Source of the DNA: Oscillospiraceae bacterium
GTDB lineage: Bacteria; Bacillota; Clostridia; Oscillospirales; Oscillospiraceae
Direction: 5' to 3'
NCBI GenBank assembly: GCA_017632775.1
Contig: JAGBQR010000017.1
Location: forward strand, 1 to 57,515
Length of the DNA: 57,515 bases
Position numbers and translations under genes: made by a program. Positions within the stretch are counted from its first letter, which is position 1. Each line of letters begins with the position of its first letter. The notes under the pieces were generated by a model that was given only the letters and a program-made list of their open reading frames with translations, made no database searches and was not told where the DNA came from. Positions 1-8,704 of this stretch are shown here, piece after piece.

Positions 1-534
1 CCAGGCCCGGTTATTTTTCGTCAGCGTCGTGTCGGGAAAAATGGAAAACCCTTTTATATTCTGAAATTCCGGACAATGTACCTGGACGCAGAAGACAGGA
101 AAGCCAGTCTGGTCACCGATAACCGAGTCCAGGACGGATATATGTTCAAACTGGATTTCGATCCTCGTGTCATCGGCAACCGGACGCTTCCGGACGGAAC
201 ACACAAAACCGGATTGGGCGAATTCCTTCGTAAAACAAGTCTGGATGAATTCCCTCAGTTTTTCAACATTCTGAAAGGCGAGATGAGTCTTGTCGGAACA
301 AGGCCTCCCACCATCGATGAGTGGGAGAAATACGAATATCATCACAGAGCACGGCTTGCTGTGAAACCGGGACTTACCGGCATGTGGCAGGTCAGCGGCC
401 GCAGCCAGATCACTGACTTTGAGACAGTCGTGAAACTGGACACCGAATATATCACACAGTTCCGTCTCTCGCTGGATATGAAGATCCTTCTGAAAACAAT
501 CATTGTGCTGATCCAGCGAAGAGGTGCTATGTAA
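1..534 (+). CDS. Sugar transferase (undecaprenyl-phosphate glycosyl-1-phosphate transferase), 3' part
   Basis: The gene is cut by the window start; the reading frame is open from base 1 and ends in TAA at 532-534, giving about 177 residues. It is the catalytic C-terminal part of a bacterial sugar transferase (WcaJ/RfbP/EpsL type), which moves a sugar-1-phosphate onto undecaprenyl phosphate at the inner membrane to start a repeat unit of exopolysaccharide or another surface glycan. Visible family motifs are PGPVIFRQ-RVG near the start, FRTM, the TSLDEFPQ block, MSLVGTRPP and KPGLTGMWQVSGR. The N-terminal membrane segment lies outside the window. A conserved ATG at 76 is internal, not the start. 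The next gene begins 25 bases downstream on the same strand, so it probably belongs to the same envelope-glycan operon. The donor sugar cannot be told. Confidence 0.93.
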   Translation, partial: PGPVIFRQRRVGKNGKPFYILKFRTMYLDAEDRKASLVTDNRVQDGYMFKLDFDPRVIGNRTLPDGTHKTGLGEFLRKTSLDEFPQFFNILKGEMSLVGTRPPTIDEWEKYEYHHRARLAVKPGLTGMWQVSGRSQITDFETVVKLDTEYITQFRLSLDMKILLKTIIVLIQRRGAM

Positions 535-559
535 CCCATCCGTAAGAAAGGAAGGCTGA

Positions 560-3235
560 ATGGCGGAGCACAAAAGAAAACTGAATAAACGCACAGTCAT
601 CCTGTTCTTTTCCGTTTTTCTCATCGCAGCCGGTCTGATCGGGTGGTTTTTGTTCCGGGAATCACGGATCACCAGTGAGGGATCTGTAGCTGTACTGCAT
701 CCCGATCCTACTGCTGACAACTCTGTACAGTTCATCCGGGGACAAAGCAGCCTTGTGATCAATGAAGTTATGCATCACAATTCGGCCGTTCTTTCAGATG
801 AAGGCGGAGATTTCCCGGACTGGATCGAACTGTATAACTCCTCCGTCTCTGACATTTCACTTGCCAACCATAGTCTTTCTGATAAGCAGGGCGGCAGATG
901 GATCTTCCCCGAGATCACACTGAAGGGCGGAGAATATCTCATTATATTTGCAGATGGAAAAGACACCGTTATCGGGAACGAACTGCATACGGATTTTTCT
1001 CTTTCCGATAATGAAGAGCTTTATCTTACATCTCCTGCCGGCCAGTTGCTTGATTCCTTCTCCTGTGTTCCGTGCGGGAACGATCACTCCGTTTTCTTTG
1101 ATCCGGAACTGGAGGCGTTCCAAATCTCTGCTTACCCTACGCCCGGATATGCCAACACCACAGCCGGATATCTCCATTATCAGATGTCTCTTCCCGCTCC
1201 GGAGGGTCTTTATATCAGCGAAGTCAAAGTAGACGGGAGCGATACCCTGCAGACGAGCGATTATATCGAACTCTGCAATGCATCCGCCTCTCCGGTGGAC
1301 CTTTCCACATATTATCTGTCGGATGATCTTAATAATCTGCATCTTTGGCAATTGCCTTCCCGGATACTTGAACCGGACGAGTATGTCTGTTTTCTTTGCG
1401 CAGCAGAGGATGGTGCCTCAGACTCCGTCCCTTTTTCCCTGAACAGCACTTCCGAGCATCTCTATCTCTCCGACCGCAGCGGGCTCACTGACTACCTTTC
1501 CGTAAAAGATGTTCCCGCCGGAGCGACCTTCGGGCGTACTCCCTCGATTCCGGGCATGTTTTATTATCCAACCGCCACACCCGGTCTTCCCAACGAAGGC
1601 GGATACAGACGTGTTTCTGCCACACCGATCGCAGTTGTTCCAGCCGGTGTATACGATAACGTCGATGAGATACTTGTCACTCTGTCTTCTTCAGGCACGA
1701 TCCACTATACACTGGACTGCTCTGAGCCGACTGCAGAGAGCCCGGTTTATTCCGGTCCCATTGCACTTTCTTCTACAAGCGTTCTGAAAGCAGTCTCCTT
1801 TGAATACGGAATGATGCCGAGCAGGACCGGTATTTTTTCCTATATCCTCAATGAGAATCACACACTTCCTGTGCTGAGTCTGGTCGGAAAAAATCCTGAA
1901 GCATTGGAGGACCTCCGCGACGACTATAAAAAGATGCCAGAGATTGAGGGTTCTCTTTCCCTCTTTGAGCCGGACGGCTCATTCACTGCCGACTGCGGCA
2001 TCACGCTCTCCGGCAATACCAGTCTGCGGCTTGCGTATAAAAGCTTCAAAGTCCATTTCCGAAGCTGCTACGGGGACAGTAAACTCGAATATGATCTGTT
2101 CAAAAACGGCATTACTGAGTTTGATTCGCTCACGCTTCGAAAAGGTCAGGATAACCACGCACTTGTTTTTACCAACGAGATGTGGGAGGATCTTGCACGC
2201 AGCATGTCCGACACACTGATCGTTCAGGGGAGCAAGTTCTGTATCCTGTATCTGAACGGCGAGTATTACGGGATCGTCTCCCTCCGGGAGGATTTTTCCA
2301 AGCAGTTTTACGCGTCCCGTTGCAACGCTCCGAAATCTACTGTGGAGCGGGCAGTTTATCCATTTGATCCCGCCGGTGATTTCTATAACCAGATTGTGGA
2401 TTTTGCAAAGCGCCACCGGACTCTGGATGATGAAGGATACGCTTATCTGTGCGAAAAACTCGATATGGATTCTTTCATCGACTGGATCATCATGGAAGGT
2501 CTGTGCGGGAATTTTGACCTCTGCCGCAATGTTATCTTTTTCCGCTCTTCCGCAGAAGACGGGAAATGGCACACAGCCTTTTATGATGTGGACAACGCAT
2601 TCAAAACCCCGTTCCAGGGTATTCTCGGTATGACAACTTTCCGCTCGGAAGAAACCGCTTATATCGTGAAATCTCTGCTGACAAACAGACAGTTTCTTGA
2701 ACGTTTCCTTACGCGCTATGCAGAGGTTTACGACACAGAACTGTCCACGAGCGCTATTCTCTCCACGATGGAACGGTACAAAACTCTCCTCACGCCGGAG
2801 ATCAAGCGGGACCGTAATGCCTGGGGCTTCAATGAACGCGACTGGGTTCTGCGAGTCAGCAAAGAGGAAAATAACGTCTCCTCATGGGATTGGGCCAACC
2901 GGGCGGTCAAAGCCTTTTTCACCTATACATTCACCCCCGCAGAGTATGTTCAGGAATACTTCCCTGCGCTTGGAAACTGGGATCCTTCCGCCGGAATAAG
3001 TCCAACAGAACCTGTGGATCCGGATGAAGACGGTATGCAGGATCCGAATGAAAGCGGTACAGCAGACCCGAACCAAGGCAGCACACCCGATCCGGATGGG
3101 GGCGGTACGCCCGAACCAAGCGAGAGCGGTACACCCGATCCGAATGAGGGCGGCGCACCCGATGTGGATGAAGGCGGAGCCTTGAACACGGATAATACGA
3201 GTATACAGTCCCAGGACGACATGAACGATGCATAA
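560..3235 (+). CDS. Membrane-anchored lamin-tail / CotH-kinase family protein (1)
   Basis: The protein has 891 residues. A basic N-terminus is followed by one membrane helix (about 12-32), so the bulk should be outside the cell. After it come two lamin-tail (LTD) domains, each opening with an (L)xINEV/ISEV-type strand and a D-x-IEL motif (about 64-200 and 216-345), a chitobiase C-terminal-like beta domain (about 370-425, HYTLD-SEPT), then a CotH kinase domain (about 435-800) with the metal-binding FYDVDNAF motif near 673. CotH proteins are secreted atypical kinases that phosphorylate surface proteins; the substrate here is unknown. The tail (808 on) is an acidic Pro/Gly repeat. The start has an AAGGAAGG ribosome site. 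It overlaps its paralogue by 8 bases. Domain calls are by eye; kinase activity is inferred from family. Confidence 0.85.
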   Translation: MAEHKRKLNKRTVILFFSVFLIAAGLIGWFLFRESRITSEGSVAVLHPDPTADNSVQFIRGQSSLVINEVMHHNSAVLSDEGGDFPDWIELYNSSVSDISLANHSLSDKQGGRWIFPEITLKGGEYLIIFADGKDTVIGNELHTDFSLSDNEELYLTSPAGQLLDSFSCVPCGNDHSVFFDPELEAFQISAYPTPGYANTTAGYLHYQMSLPAPEGLYISEVKVDGSDTLQTSDYIELCNASASPVDLSTYYLSDDLNNLHLWQLPSRILEPDEYVCFLCAAEDGASDSVPFSLNSTSEHLYLSDRSGLTDYLSVKDVPAGATFGRTPSIPGMFYYPTATPGLPNEGGYRRVSATPIAVVPAGVYDNVDEILVTLSSSGTIHYTLDCSEPTAESPVYSGPIALSSTSVLKAVSFEYGMMPSRTGIFSYILNENHTLPVLSLVGKNPEALEDLRDDYKKMPEIEGSLSLFEPDGSFTADCGITLSGNTSLRLAYKSFKVHFRSCYGDSKLEYDLFKNGITEFDSLTLRKGQDNHALVFTNEMWEDLARSMSDTLIVQGSKFCILYLNGEYYGIVSLREDFSKQFYASRCNAPKSTVERAVYPFDPAGDFYNQIVDFAKRHRTLDDEGYAYLCEKLDMDSFIDWIIMEGLCGNFDLCRNVIFFRSSAEDGKWHTAFYDVDNAFKTPFQGILGMTTFRSEETAYIVKSLLTNRQFLERFLTRYAEVYDTELSTSAILSTMERYKTLLTPEIKRDRNAWGFNERDWVLRVSKEENNVSSWDWANRAVKAFFTYTFTPAEYVQEYFPALGNWDPSAGISPTEPVDPDEDGMQDPNESGTADPNQGSTPDPDGGGTPEPSESGTPDPNEGGAPDVDEGGALNTDNTSIQSQDDMNDA
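3017..3184 (+). repeat. Seven tandem 24-base units coding an acidic 8-residue repeat
   Basis: Within the 3' end of the preceding gene lie seven consecutive 8-codon units of the form D-P-(N/D)-E-(G/S)-G-(T/A)-(P/A), for example DPNESGTA, DPNQGSTP and DPNEGGAP. The units are degenerate at the DNA level. They probably form an extended, flexible, acidic tail (spacer or calcium-binding surface segment). The neighbouring paralogue lacks this tail. Confidence 0.85.
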
Positions 3236-5720
3236 GAAAAAGAAGAAAAAACAACCTCGCTTTCTCCTTCCTCTGCTGATCGCACTGCTCATCATCGCAT
3301 GCGGCGCTGCAGTCCTTCTGATCATGAACAGGCCATCTCCGGTATCATTCCCTGCTGCTTCTGCTCCTGCAGAAACAGCAGCTTCTTCAGGGACGATCCT
3401 GCAGGTCGATAATGAGCCTGCCGTGACTGCGTATCCGGATCTTGATGCCGGTGCGCTGCTGATCAATGAGGTTATGGGGAAAAACAAAGCTACCCTTCGT
3501 TCCGCCGACGGAGCTTTCTATGACTGGGTAGAACTGAAAAACACTTCAGACCACACTGTCTCTCTGGAGGGCTGGCGCCTCTCGGACAAGGGCATGCGGG
3601 ACGGGTTCATTTTCCCTGACATATCTCTCCCGTCCGATGGATATCTGCTGGTTTTTGCCTCCGGAACAGAACAGACTGCCGGAGAAGAACTGCATGCGGG
3701 TTTTTCCCTTTCAGCCGGAGAAACGCTGACGCTCTCAACTGCGGCAGGAAACCTCTCTTCCCAGTTCGTCTGCCCGGACAGCAAGGCGGATATCTCCTAC
3801 GCACTGAGCAAAAACGGCAGTTTTTCGGAGTGCCGTTACCCAACGCCCGGTCTTGACAACACGATCAGCAGCTATCTTTCCCTTCAGGATATCTCTTCTG
3901 CTGCAGGTCCGCTTGTGATCAATGAGGTTTCCACATCCAACCGCACGCTTCTGTACAGCAGAGAGCGTGATGAGTATCCCGACTGGATCGAACTCAGGAA
4001 CATTTCCTCCGCCCCGGTAGAACTTTCGCACTATTTTCTTTCGGACCGTTTTGATGAACTGCAGCAGTTTCGGCTCCCGAGCGGAACACTGGCACCTGGT
4101 GCGATGATCCTCGTTCTGGGTTTCGAACAGGGTGCAACTTCATACAGCGGCAATGCAATCGTTTCCTCCTTCCGCCTTGACGGTGAAAATGACCGCCTGT
4201 TTATCAGCGACGGTACTGTCCTCAGTGACTACGCATCGATCAAGGACATCCCCAACGGAGGCTCTTTCGGACGGATGCAGGGGGAAAACGGTTTCTTCTA
4301 TTTCACAGAGCCCACCCCCGGATCTGAGAATGAAAACGGGTTACGTTATATCTGCTCGAGGCCGGAACCCGACGTCCCCGATGGTCTCTATGAAGGTGTC
4401 GACTCTCTCACGATCTCTCTTTCAGGAGAAGGCGACATCTACTACACGACTGATGGTTCTCTTCCAACACATGAGAGCACTCGATACAGCGGACCGCTCA
4501 CGATCGAATCCACCTGTGTGATCCGTGCCATCTGTTCAGACAGCATCGGGATCGACAGCCGCCCTCTGACAGCCAGTTACTTTCTGAATGAGGGTCACAC
4601 ACTTCCCGTCCTCAGCGTGGTCGCTGATGACGCAAAAGAACTGGAACGTATTTACCGACAGGGCATAAAAGGTCTTGAACTGTCCGGTGCTATCGAGTTC
4701 TTCGAAGAAAACGGGTCCTTCTCGATCGACTGCGGTGTGAAGATGGCCGGCCGGGCAAGTCTCGGGCGACCCAAGAAAAATCTCTCCTTCCGTTTCCGCG
4801 GCGCTTACGGGGAAAGCCGCCTGGACTATGATCTGTTTGACGGAGGCATTTCCTCCTTTTCCGCTCTTACTCTGCGATCCGGTCACGACAGCGACAAAGG
4901 CGTAATCCGGAACGAGATCTCCGAGGATCTTTGTCTTGCCAGCACCGATATCGTGGCAGCCCAGCGAAGCAAATGGGTGGTAATGTACATGAACGGACAG
5001 TACTGCGGTGTCTATGCGCTGAAGGATAAGATCAACCGTCAGTTTATTGCCGATCTCGAAGGGATCCCCAAGGAGACTGTTGAGATTGAAGAAGACCCCA
5101 CGATCCTGAGCACAGAGTTCTACAAAACCGTGATCTTCTACTGCGTCAGCAACGATATGACCGTTCCCGCCAATTACGAGCACCTTTGCTCGCTGCTTGA
5201 CATTGAGAGTTTTATCGACTGGATCATCGTGGAGCAGTATACGGGCAATTTTGATATCCTTTACGGAAACACATCGTTTTACCGTTCCCCCGAACTGGAC
5301 GGTAACCGCTGGAAGGCCATCTTTTTTGATCTCGATGCAGCTTTCCGCTATGATTATTATAATTTCCGGAATTTCTTCAACATCGACTTCGCATTGAATT
5401 ACTATGCCCAGATGCTCCAAAAACTTCTGGCAAATGATGAATTCCGCGACCGCTATGTTACCCGGGTGGCGGAGATGCTGGACGGTCCTCTGTCCAATGA
5501 AGCGGTTGTACGGCGAATGGAAGACATGTATGCTTTGATCGACGAAGAAATGAAACGGGACTGTGTTCGCTGGGAGATCAGTTATCCGAACTATCTGAAA
5601 TGCAGAGATGAACTGATAAATATGATCACTTCCAGTGATTATGAAAAACACAGCATGGAAACTGTCGCTCAGTGGACTTCACTGACTGACGAAGAAAGGA
5701 TAGCCTATTTCGGCAGATGA
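3228..5720 (+). CDS. Membrane-anchored lamin-tail / CotH-kinase family protein (2)
   Basis: The 830-residue protein is a paralogue of the gene before it, with the same order of parts. There is a lysine-rich N-terminus and membrane helix (about 10-32), two lamin-tail domains (starting near 77 and 228 with LLINEV and LVINEV), a chitobiase-like segment (about 392-445, IYYTTDGSLPT), and a CotH kinase domain from about 459 with FFDLDAAF near 698 and a preceding YMNGQYCGVY strand. It ends without the acidic repeat tail. The start ATG lies inside the previous gene's last codons, so translation is likely coupled. CotH-type kinases act on secreted or surface proteins, and LTD modules are thought to mediate envelope or polymer contacts; the true substrate is not visible. 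The tandem copies have diverged strongly, so this is an old duplication. Confidence 0.85.
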   Translation: MHKKKKKKQPRFLLPLLIALLIIACGAAVLLIMNRPSPVSFPAASAPAETAASSGTILQVDNEPAVTAYPDLDAGALLINEVMGKNKATLRSADGAFYDWVELKNTSDHTVSLEGWRLSDKGMRDGFIFPDISLPSDGYLLVFASGTEQTAGEELHAGFSLSAGETLTLSTAAGNLSSQFVCPDSKADISYALSKNGSFSECRYPTPGLDNTISSYLSLQDISSAAGPLVINEVSTSNRTLLYSRERDEYPDWIELRNISSAPVELSHYFLSDRFDELQQFRLPSGTLAPGAMILVLGFEQGATSYSGNAIVSSFRLDGENDRLFISDGTVLSDYASIKDIPNGGSFGRMQGENGFFYFTEPTPGSENENGLRYICSRPEPDVPDGLYEGVDSLTISLSGEGDIYYTTDGSLPTHESTRYSGPLTIESTCVIRAICSDSIGIDSRPLTASYFLNEGHTLPVLSVVADDAKELERIYRQGIKGLELSGAIEFFEENGSFSIDCGVKMAGRASLGRPKKNLSFRFRGAYGESRLDYDLFDGGISSFSALTLRSGHDSDKGVIRNEISEDLCLASTDIVAAQRSKWVVMYMNGQYCGVYALKDKINRQFIADLEGIPKETVEIEEDPTILSTEFYKTVIFYCVSNDMTVPANYEHLCSLLDIESFIDWIIVEQYTGNFDILYGNTSFYRSPELDGNRWKAIFFDLDAAFRYDYYNFRNFFNIDFALNYYAQMLQKLLANDEFRDRYVTRVAEMLDGPLSNEAVVRRMEDMYALIDEEMKRDCVRWEISYPNYLKCRDELINMITSSDYEKHSMETVAQWTSLTDEERIAYFGR

Positions 5721-5724
5721 CCGC

Positions 5725-6819
5725 ATGAAGAACAGGAACGGGCTTCGGCCCGTATGGCAGATCATACTCATCGACCTCTTTCTCGCCCTTTTGATTCTGG
5801 GCGGATGGTGGTTCAGCAAGAAAGCAGGTATCGAGATCGCTGCGCGGCGTTTTGAGAAAACACTTTCCTCCACTACTCCTTCAGTTATGGAGACAACTCC
5901 TCCCCTGCCGGTCACTTCGCAGGAACCGGCTGCACAGCTTCCGGTACAGTCCGTGGAAATTCCTCCGGTAACAGATGTCCTTGAACCGGAGATCCCTGAT
6001 CTGCGGACGGAACTGCAAAAGAAGTTCGAAGATCACTTCACCGACACAATCGTTCTCACCGAAAACTCTTACTCGAGTCCGAATATCAGTATCACACTCT
6101 CGAGCGGCACACTTGGGGAAGGGAATGATCAATCCGTCTATTACGTTGCAGATATCTATCTGGGAAGCATCGACTGCTTTCAGTCCTATTTCGCGCACGG
6201 GCTCGCTTACCCGAGCCGTACTGCGCTCATGCCTCAGATGATGGAAGAGACCGGTGCGCTTCTGGCGATCAACGGAGACTACTGCGGACTCAATTTTGGC
6301 GGGATCATCCTGCGAAATGGCGTGAGCATCAGCAGTGCGGCCAATGGAAGCGACATCTGTATTCTTTTCGCAGACGGATCTTTGCAGTGCATGAATTCCC
6401 GCGAATATCACGCTGAGGACTATGAAGAAGGATCTATCCGGCATATCTGGTGTTTCGGTCCCGCCATGATGGACGGAAGCGGAAACGTACTCCCTGAATC
6501 GGAAATGAACCTGCCAAGCTACATTGCCGGTTATAATCCCCGTACGGGAATCGGCTACTATGAGCCTGGTCATTATTGCTTCGTCGTTGCTGACGGACGG
6601 AACCCCGGCTATTCCAAAGGGATCTATATGAGCGAATTTGCAGGGATCTTCGCTTCGCTCGGATGTGTGCAGGCCTTCAATCTGGATGGAGGCGGTTCCA
6701 CCTCCATGATGTTCGGTCCGGATTTTGTAAACAGGCCTTCCACTTCCGGGCAGCGCGACATGCCCGACATCATACTCATAAAGGAAATTGACGCACTTCC
6801 TGCCGACTCCCATTCATAG
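5725..6819 (+). CDS. Phosphodiester glycosidase (NAGPA-domain) family protein, membrane-anchored
   Basis: The protein has 364 residues. One N-terminal membrane helix (about 12-29) is followed by a Pro/Thr/Glu-rich linker (about 50-85) and a C-terminal phosphodiester glycosidase domain (about 150-355). Family signatures are the Ala-Ile-Asn-Gly-Asp (AINGDYCG) block, a GIGYYEPG segment and the NLDGGGSTSMMF motif near 318. This family includes the human enzyme that uncovers mannose-6-phosphate and bacterial proteins linked to exopolysaccharide, so an extracellular role in trimming phosphodiester-linked glycans or teichoic-type polymers is inferred. It starts four bases after the preceding stop with no strong ribosome site, which suggests coupled translation. 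A second NAGPA-type gene lies at 46138. Confidence 0.85.
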   Translation: MKNRNGLRPVWQIILIDLFLALLILGGWWFSKKAGIEIAARRFEKTLSSTTPSVMETTPPLPVTSQEPAAQLPVQSVEIPPVTDVLEPEIPDLRTELQKKFEDHFTDTIVLTENSYSSPNISITLSSGTLGEGNDQSVYYVADIYLGSIDCFQSYFAHGLAYPSRTALMPQMMEETGALLAINGDYCGLNFGGIILRNGVSISSAANGSDICILFADGSLQCMNSREYHAEDYEEGSIRHIWCFGPAMMDGSGNVLPESEMNLPSYIAGYNPRTGIGYYEPGHYCFVVADGRNPGYSKGIYMSEFAGIFASLGCVQAFNLDGGGSTSMMFGPDFVNRPSTSGQRDMPDIILIKEIDALPADSHS

Positions 6820-6828
6820 GAGGCTCTC

Positions 6829-7068
6829 ATGAATCGATTTATGTTCAATGTTGTGCGCTACTGTCCGCATCTTACACTGGCGTTCGCTGCCGCCACCCTG
6901 GTGCTTGTGATTCTGAATTACTTCAATCCGCTTCTTGGATTCCTGAGTACTACTTATTCCAAAGTCATTCTCATTCTATTCTGCATCTGCGCTCTTTTCT
7001 CATCACTCGGTGCAATTGTGCTTTACCGGGACATCATGGGTCGCAGCAGAAAGAATAAAACCCGCTGA
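6829..7068 (+). CDS. Small two-helix membrane protein, function unknown
   Basis: This 79-residue protein is preceded by a clear GGAGG site seven bases from its ATG and sits between the NAGPA-like gene and the lipoprotein gene on the same strand. It has two predicted membrane helices (about 15-33 and 43-65) joined by a short Tyr/Ser loop, and ends with a basic tail (GRSRKNKTR), so both ends are probably cytoplasmic. I recognise no family. Its position suggests an accessory role in the same envelope locus. Confidence 0.75.
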   Translation: MNRFMFNVVRYCPHLTLAFAAATLVLVILNYFNPLLGFLSTTYSKVILILFCICALFSSLGAIVLYRDIMGRSRKNKTR

Positions 7069-7084
7069 CCTGGAGGTAATCCGT

Positions 7085-8578
7085 ATGCCGATGAAAAGAT
7101 TTCTTCCGGGCATCCTTCTCTGCCTGCTTCTCTTTCTGACCGCCTGCGGAAAAACCGCGGCACCCTCAGAGCAGACAAACACTCCCCTCCCCGTCATAGA
7201 GTCACCTGCACCAACACCGATGGTCGTCCCACCCACACCAGAGCCTGTAATCGTCACCCTGCATCGTTCTGACGGAACTGCACTGGAGCTGCCTGAGGAA
7301 GCGTCAGAGGTCTCTCTGGACGATACAGCCCTTTTTGACGGGCTGATTTCTGCCTCTGTCATACTGAAGGATATCCGTCAGATCACGCTGGCAGACGGGC
7401 TTGGTTTTACCTCTGAAGATGTCAACGCACTGCAGACTGCCTACCCTGAAGCGGATATTCTCTATCATGTCATCATAAATGGACGTGAGATCGACAGAAG
7501 CTTTACTGTGCTGGATCTGAGTGATCTCACATCTCCATATGCGGCAGATGCGGCCCGTGAACTGAAAAAGCTTCCCGTGCTTGAACGCGTTACCTTCACA
7601 TCACTCGGCTCTTTCACTCAGGATCCCGAAAGGATCGCCGAATCGAAGAGCGGCATGGTTTTTCCGAATGTTCTGACGCCGGACGATATATATCTTCTCA
7701 AGTCCGCGCGGCCTGACGTCGTATTCGACTGCCCGTTCCTGCTGTATGGGAAAAAGGTATCCACTGCTGATGAACGACTTGAATATGTGGAAACGAACAT
7801 TTCCGATGAGGGTGTTGATTCCGTCCTTCGTCTGATCCTTCCCGCCATGGGTGAACTGAAATATCTCAAACTGGATAAATGTGAGGTATCCAGTCCTGTC
7901 ATGGCCCGACTGCGCGAAGATTATCCCGACATCAAGATCGTCTGGCGTGTCTATTTCAGCAGTTACGGAGAAACCGCTGACGGCACCATGGCGGTTTACA
8001 ACTGCCTGACTGATACGGAAAAAATCTGGGCTACCGGCTGTGTAACAGATAATTTTGCCAAAGAGCTGCAGTACTGTACCGACGTAAAATATCTGGACCT
8101 CGGCCACAACTGCATCACCAACATCGAATTCTGCCGTTACATGCCTAAGCTGGAGGTCGCCGTGCTGTCTGTCAGCTGGGTAGAAAGTCTTGAACCGCTG
8201 GCCTTCTGTCCGAACCTGGAATATCTGGAGTGTTTCTCTTCTCATGTCACGGACATCTCTCCCCTGGCTGCCTGCACAAACCTGCGCTACTTGAATATCA
8301 GCAATCTTCCTTCCGTAAAGGATATCACACCGCTCTATGGTCTGGACCTGACCCGTTTTTACTGCACCATGAGCCACATCCCGGCTGATCAGCAGGCCGA
8401 ATATCAGGCCAGGCACCCGGAGTGCGACTGTGAGTTCGGCTGGGTGGATCCCTCCAAAGGCTACTGGCGTTTTCTGGACGGGAATTACATGAATACCGAC
8501 CCTTCCAACCGAAATGAGCGATATGCTCTGCTTTTCGAGCAATTTGGATACGATTCTACAGCAAACCAGTCGAAATAA
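7085..8578 (+). CDS. Leucine-rich-repeat lipoprotein (1)
   Basis: The start at 7085 is chosen because GGAGG precedes it and it gives a proper lipoprotein signal: MPMKRF, a hydrophobic stretch and the lipobox LTAC; an in-frame start upstream would bury the signal. The mature protein (about 475 residues after the Cys) has a Pro/Thr linker, an alpha/beta region with regularly spaced hydrophobic strands, and four or so irregular leucine-rich repeats near the C-terminus (YLDLGHN, LEVAVLSV, LEYLECFSS, LRYLNIS). It should be tethered to the outer face of the membrane and act in binding; no enzyme motif is seen. A clear paralogue, sharing blocks such as YNCLTDTEKIWATG, is encoded at 44546-46006, also beside a NAGPA-type gene. 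A strong terminator follows. Confidence 0.88.
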   Translation: MPMKRFLPGILLCLLLFLTACGKTAAPSEQTNTPLPVIESPAPTPMVVPPTPEPVIVTLHRSDGTALELPEEASEVSLDDTALFDGLISASVILKDIRQITLADGLGFTSEDVNALQTAYPEADILYHVIINGREIDRSFTVLDLSDLTSPYAADAARELKKLPVLERVTFTSLGSFTQDPERIAESKSGMVFPNVLTPDDIYLLKSARPDVVFDCPFLLYGKKVSTADERLEYVETNISDEGVDSVLRLILPAMGELKYLKLDKCEVSSPVMARLREDYPDIKIVWRVYFSSYGETADGTMAVYNCLTDTEKIWATGCVTDNFAKELQYCTDVKYLDLGHNCITNIEFCRYMPKLEVAVLSVSWVESLEPLAFCPNLEYLECFSSHVTDISPLAACTNLRYLNISNLPSVKDITPLYGLDLTRFYCTMSHIPADQQAEYQARHPECDCEFGWVDPSKGYWRFLDGNYMNTDPSNRNERYALLFEQFGYDSTANQSK

Positions 8579-8582
8579 CGAT

Positions 8583-8621
8583 AAGACAGCGCCGAATATT
8601 TCAATCGGCGCTGTCTTTTTT
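8583..8621 (+). terminator. Rho-independent terminator after the envelope locus
   Basis: A perfect 13-bp stem (AAGACAGCGCCGA paired with its complement) with a 9-base loop is followed by a T-run. It starts five bases after the lipoprotein stop and ends the plus-strand operon. Confidence 0.92.
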
Positions 8622-8630
8622 CCTCTGAGG

Positions 8631-8674
8631 GAAAAAAGAAAAATCCCCGCAGCCGGATACGGCTGCGGGGATTT
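8631..8674 (-). terminator. Rho-independent terminator of nifJ
   Basis: A 14-bp perfect stem (AAATCCCCGCAGCC and its complement, 8641-8654 and 8661-8674) with a 6-base loop. Read on the minus strand it is followed by TTTTTCTTTTTTC. It lies about 30 bases after the nifJ stop. Confidence 0.9.
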
Positions 8675-8704
8675 AAAACTGATGATTCGTTCAGAGATTG
8701 CCGC

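Noticed and set aside
2882-3487. Overlapping minus-strand frames across the acidic repeat
   Set aside because: The 24-base repeat gives long open frames on both strands by periodicity alone; only the plus strand fits the flanking protein.
4536-5651. A 371-codon minus-strand frame opposite the second CotH gene
   Set aside because: Shadow frame; the plus-strand protein shows clear domain motifs throughout, and no family is seen in the minus frame.
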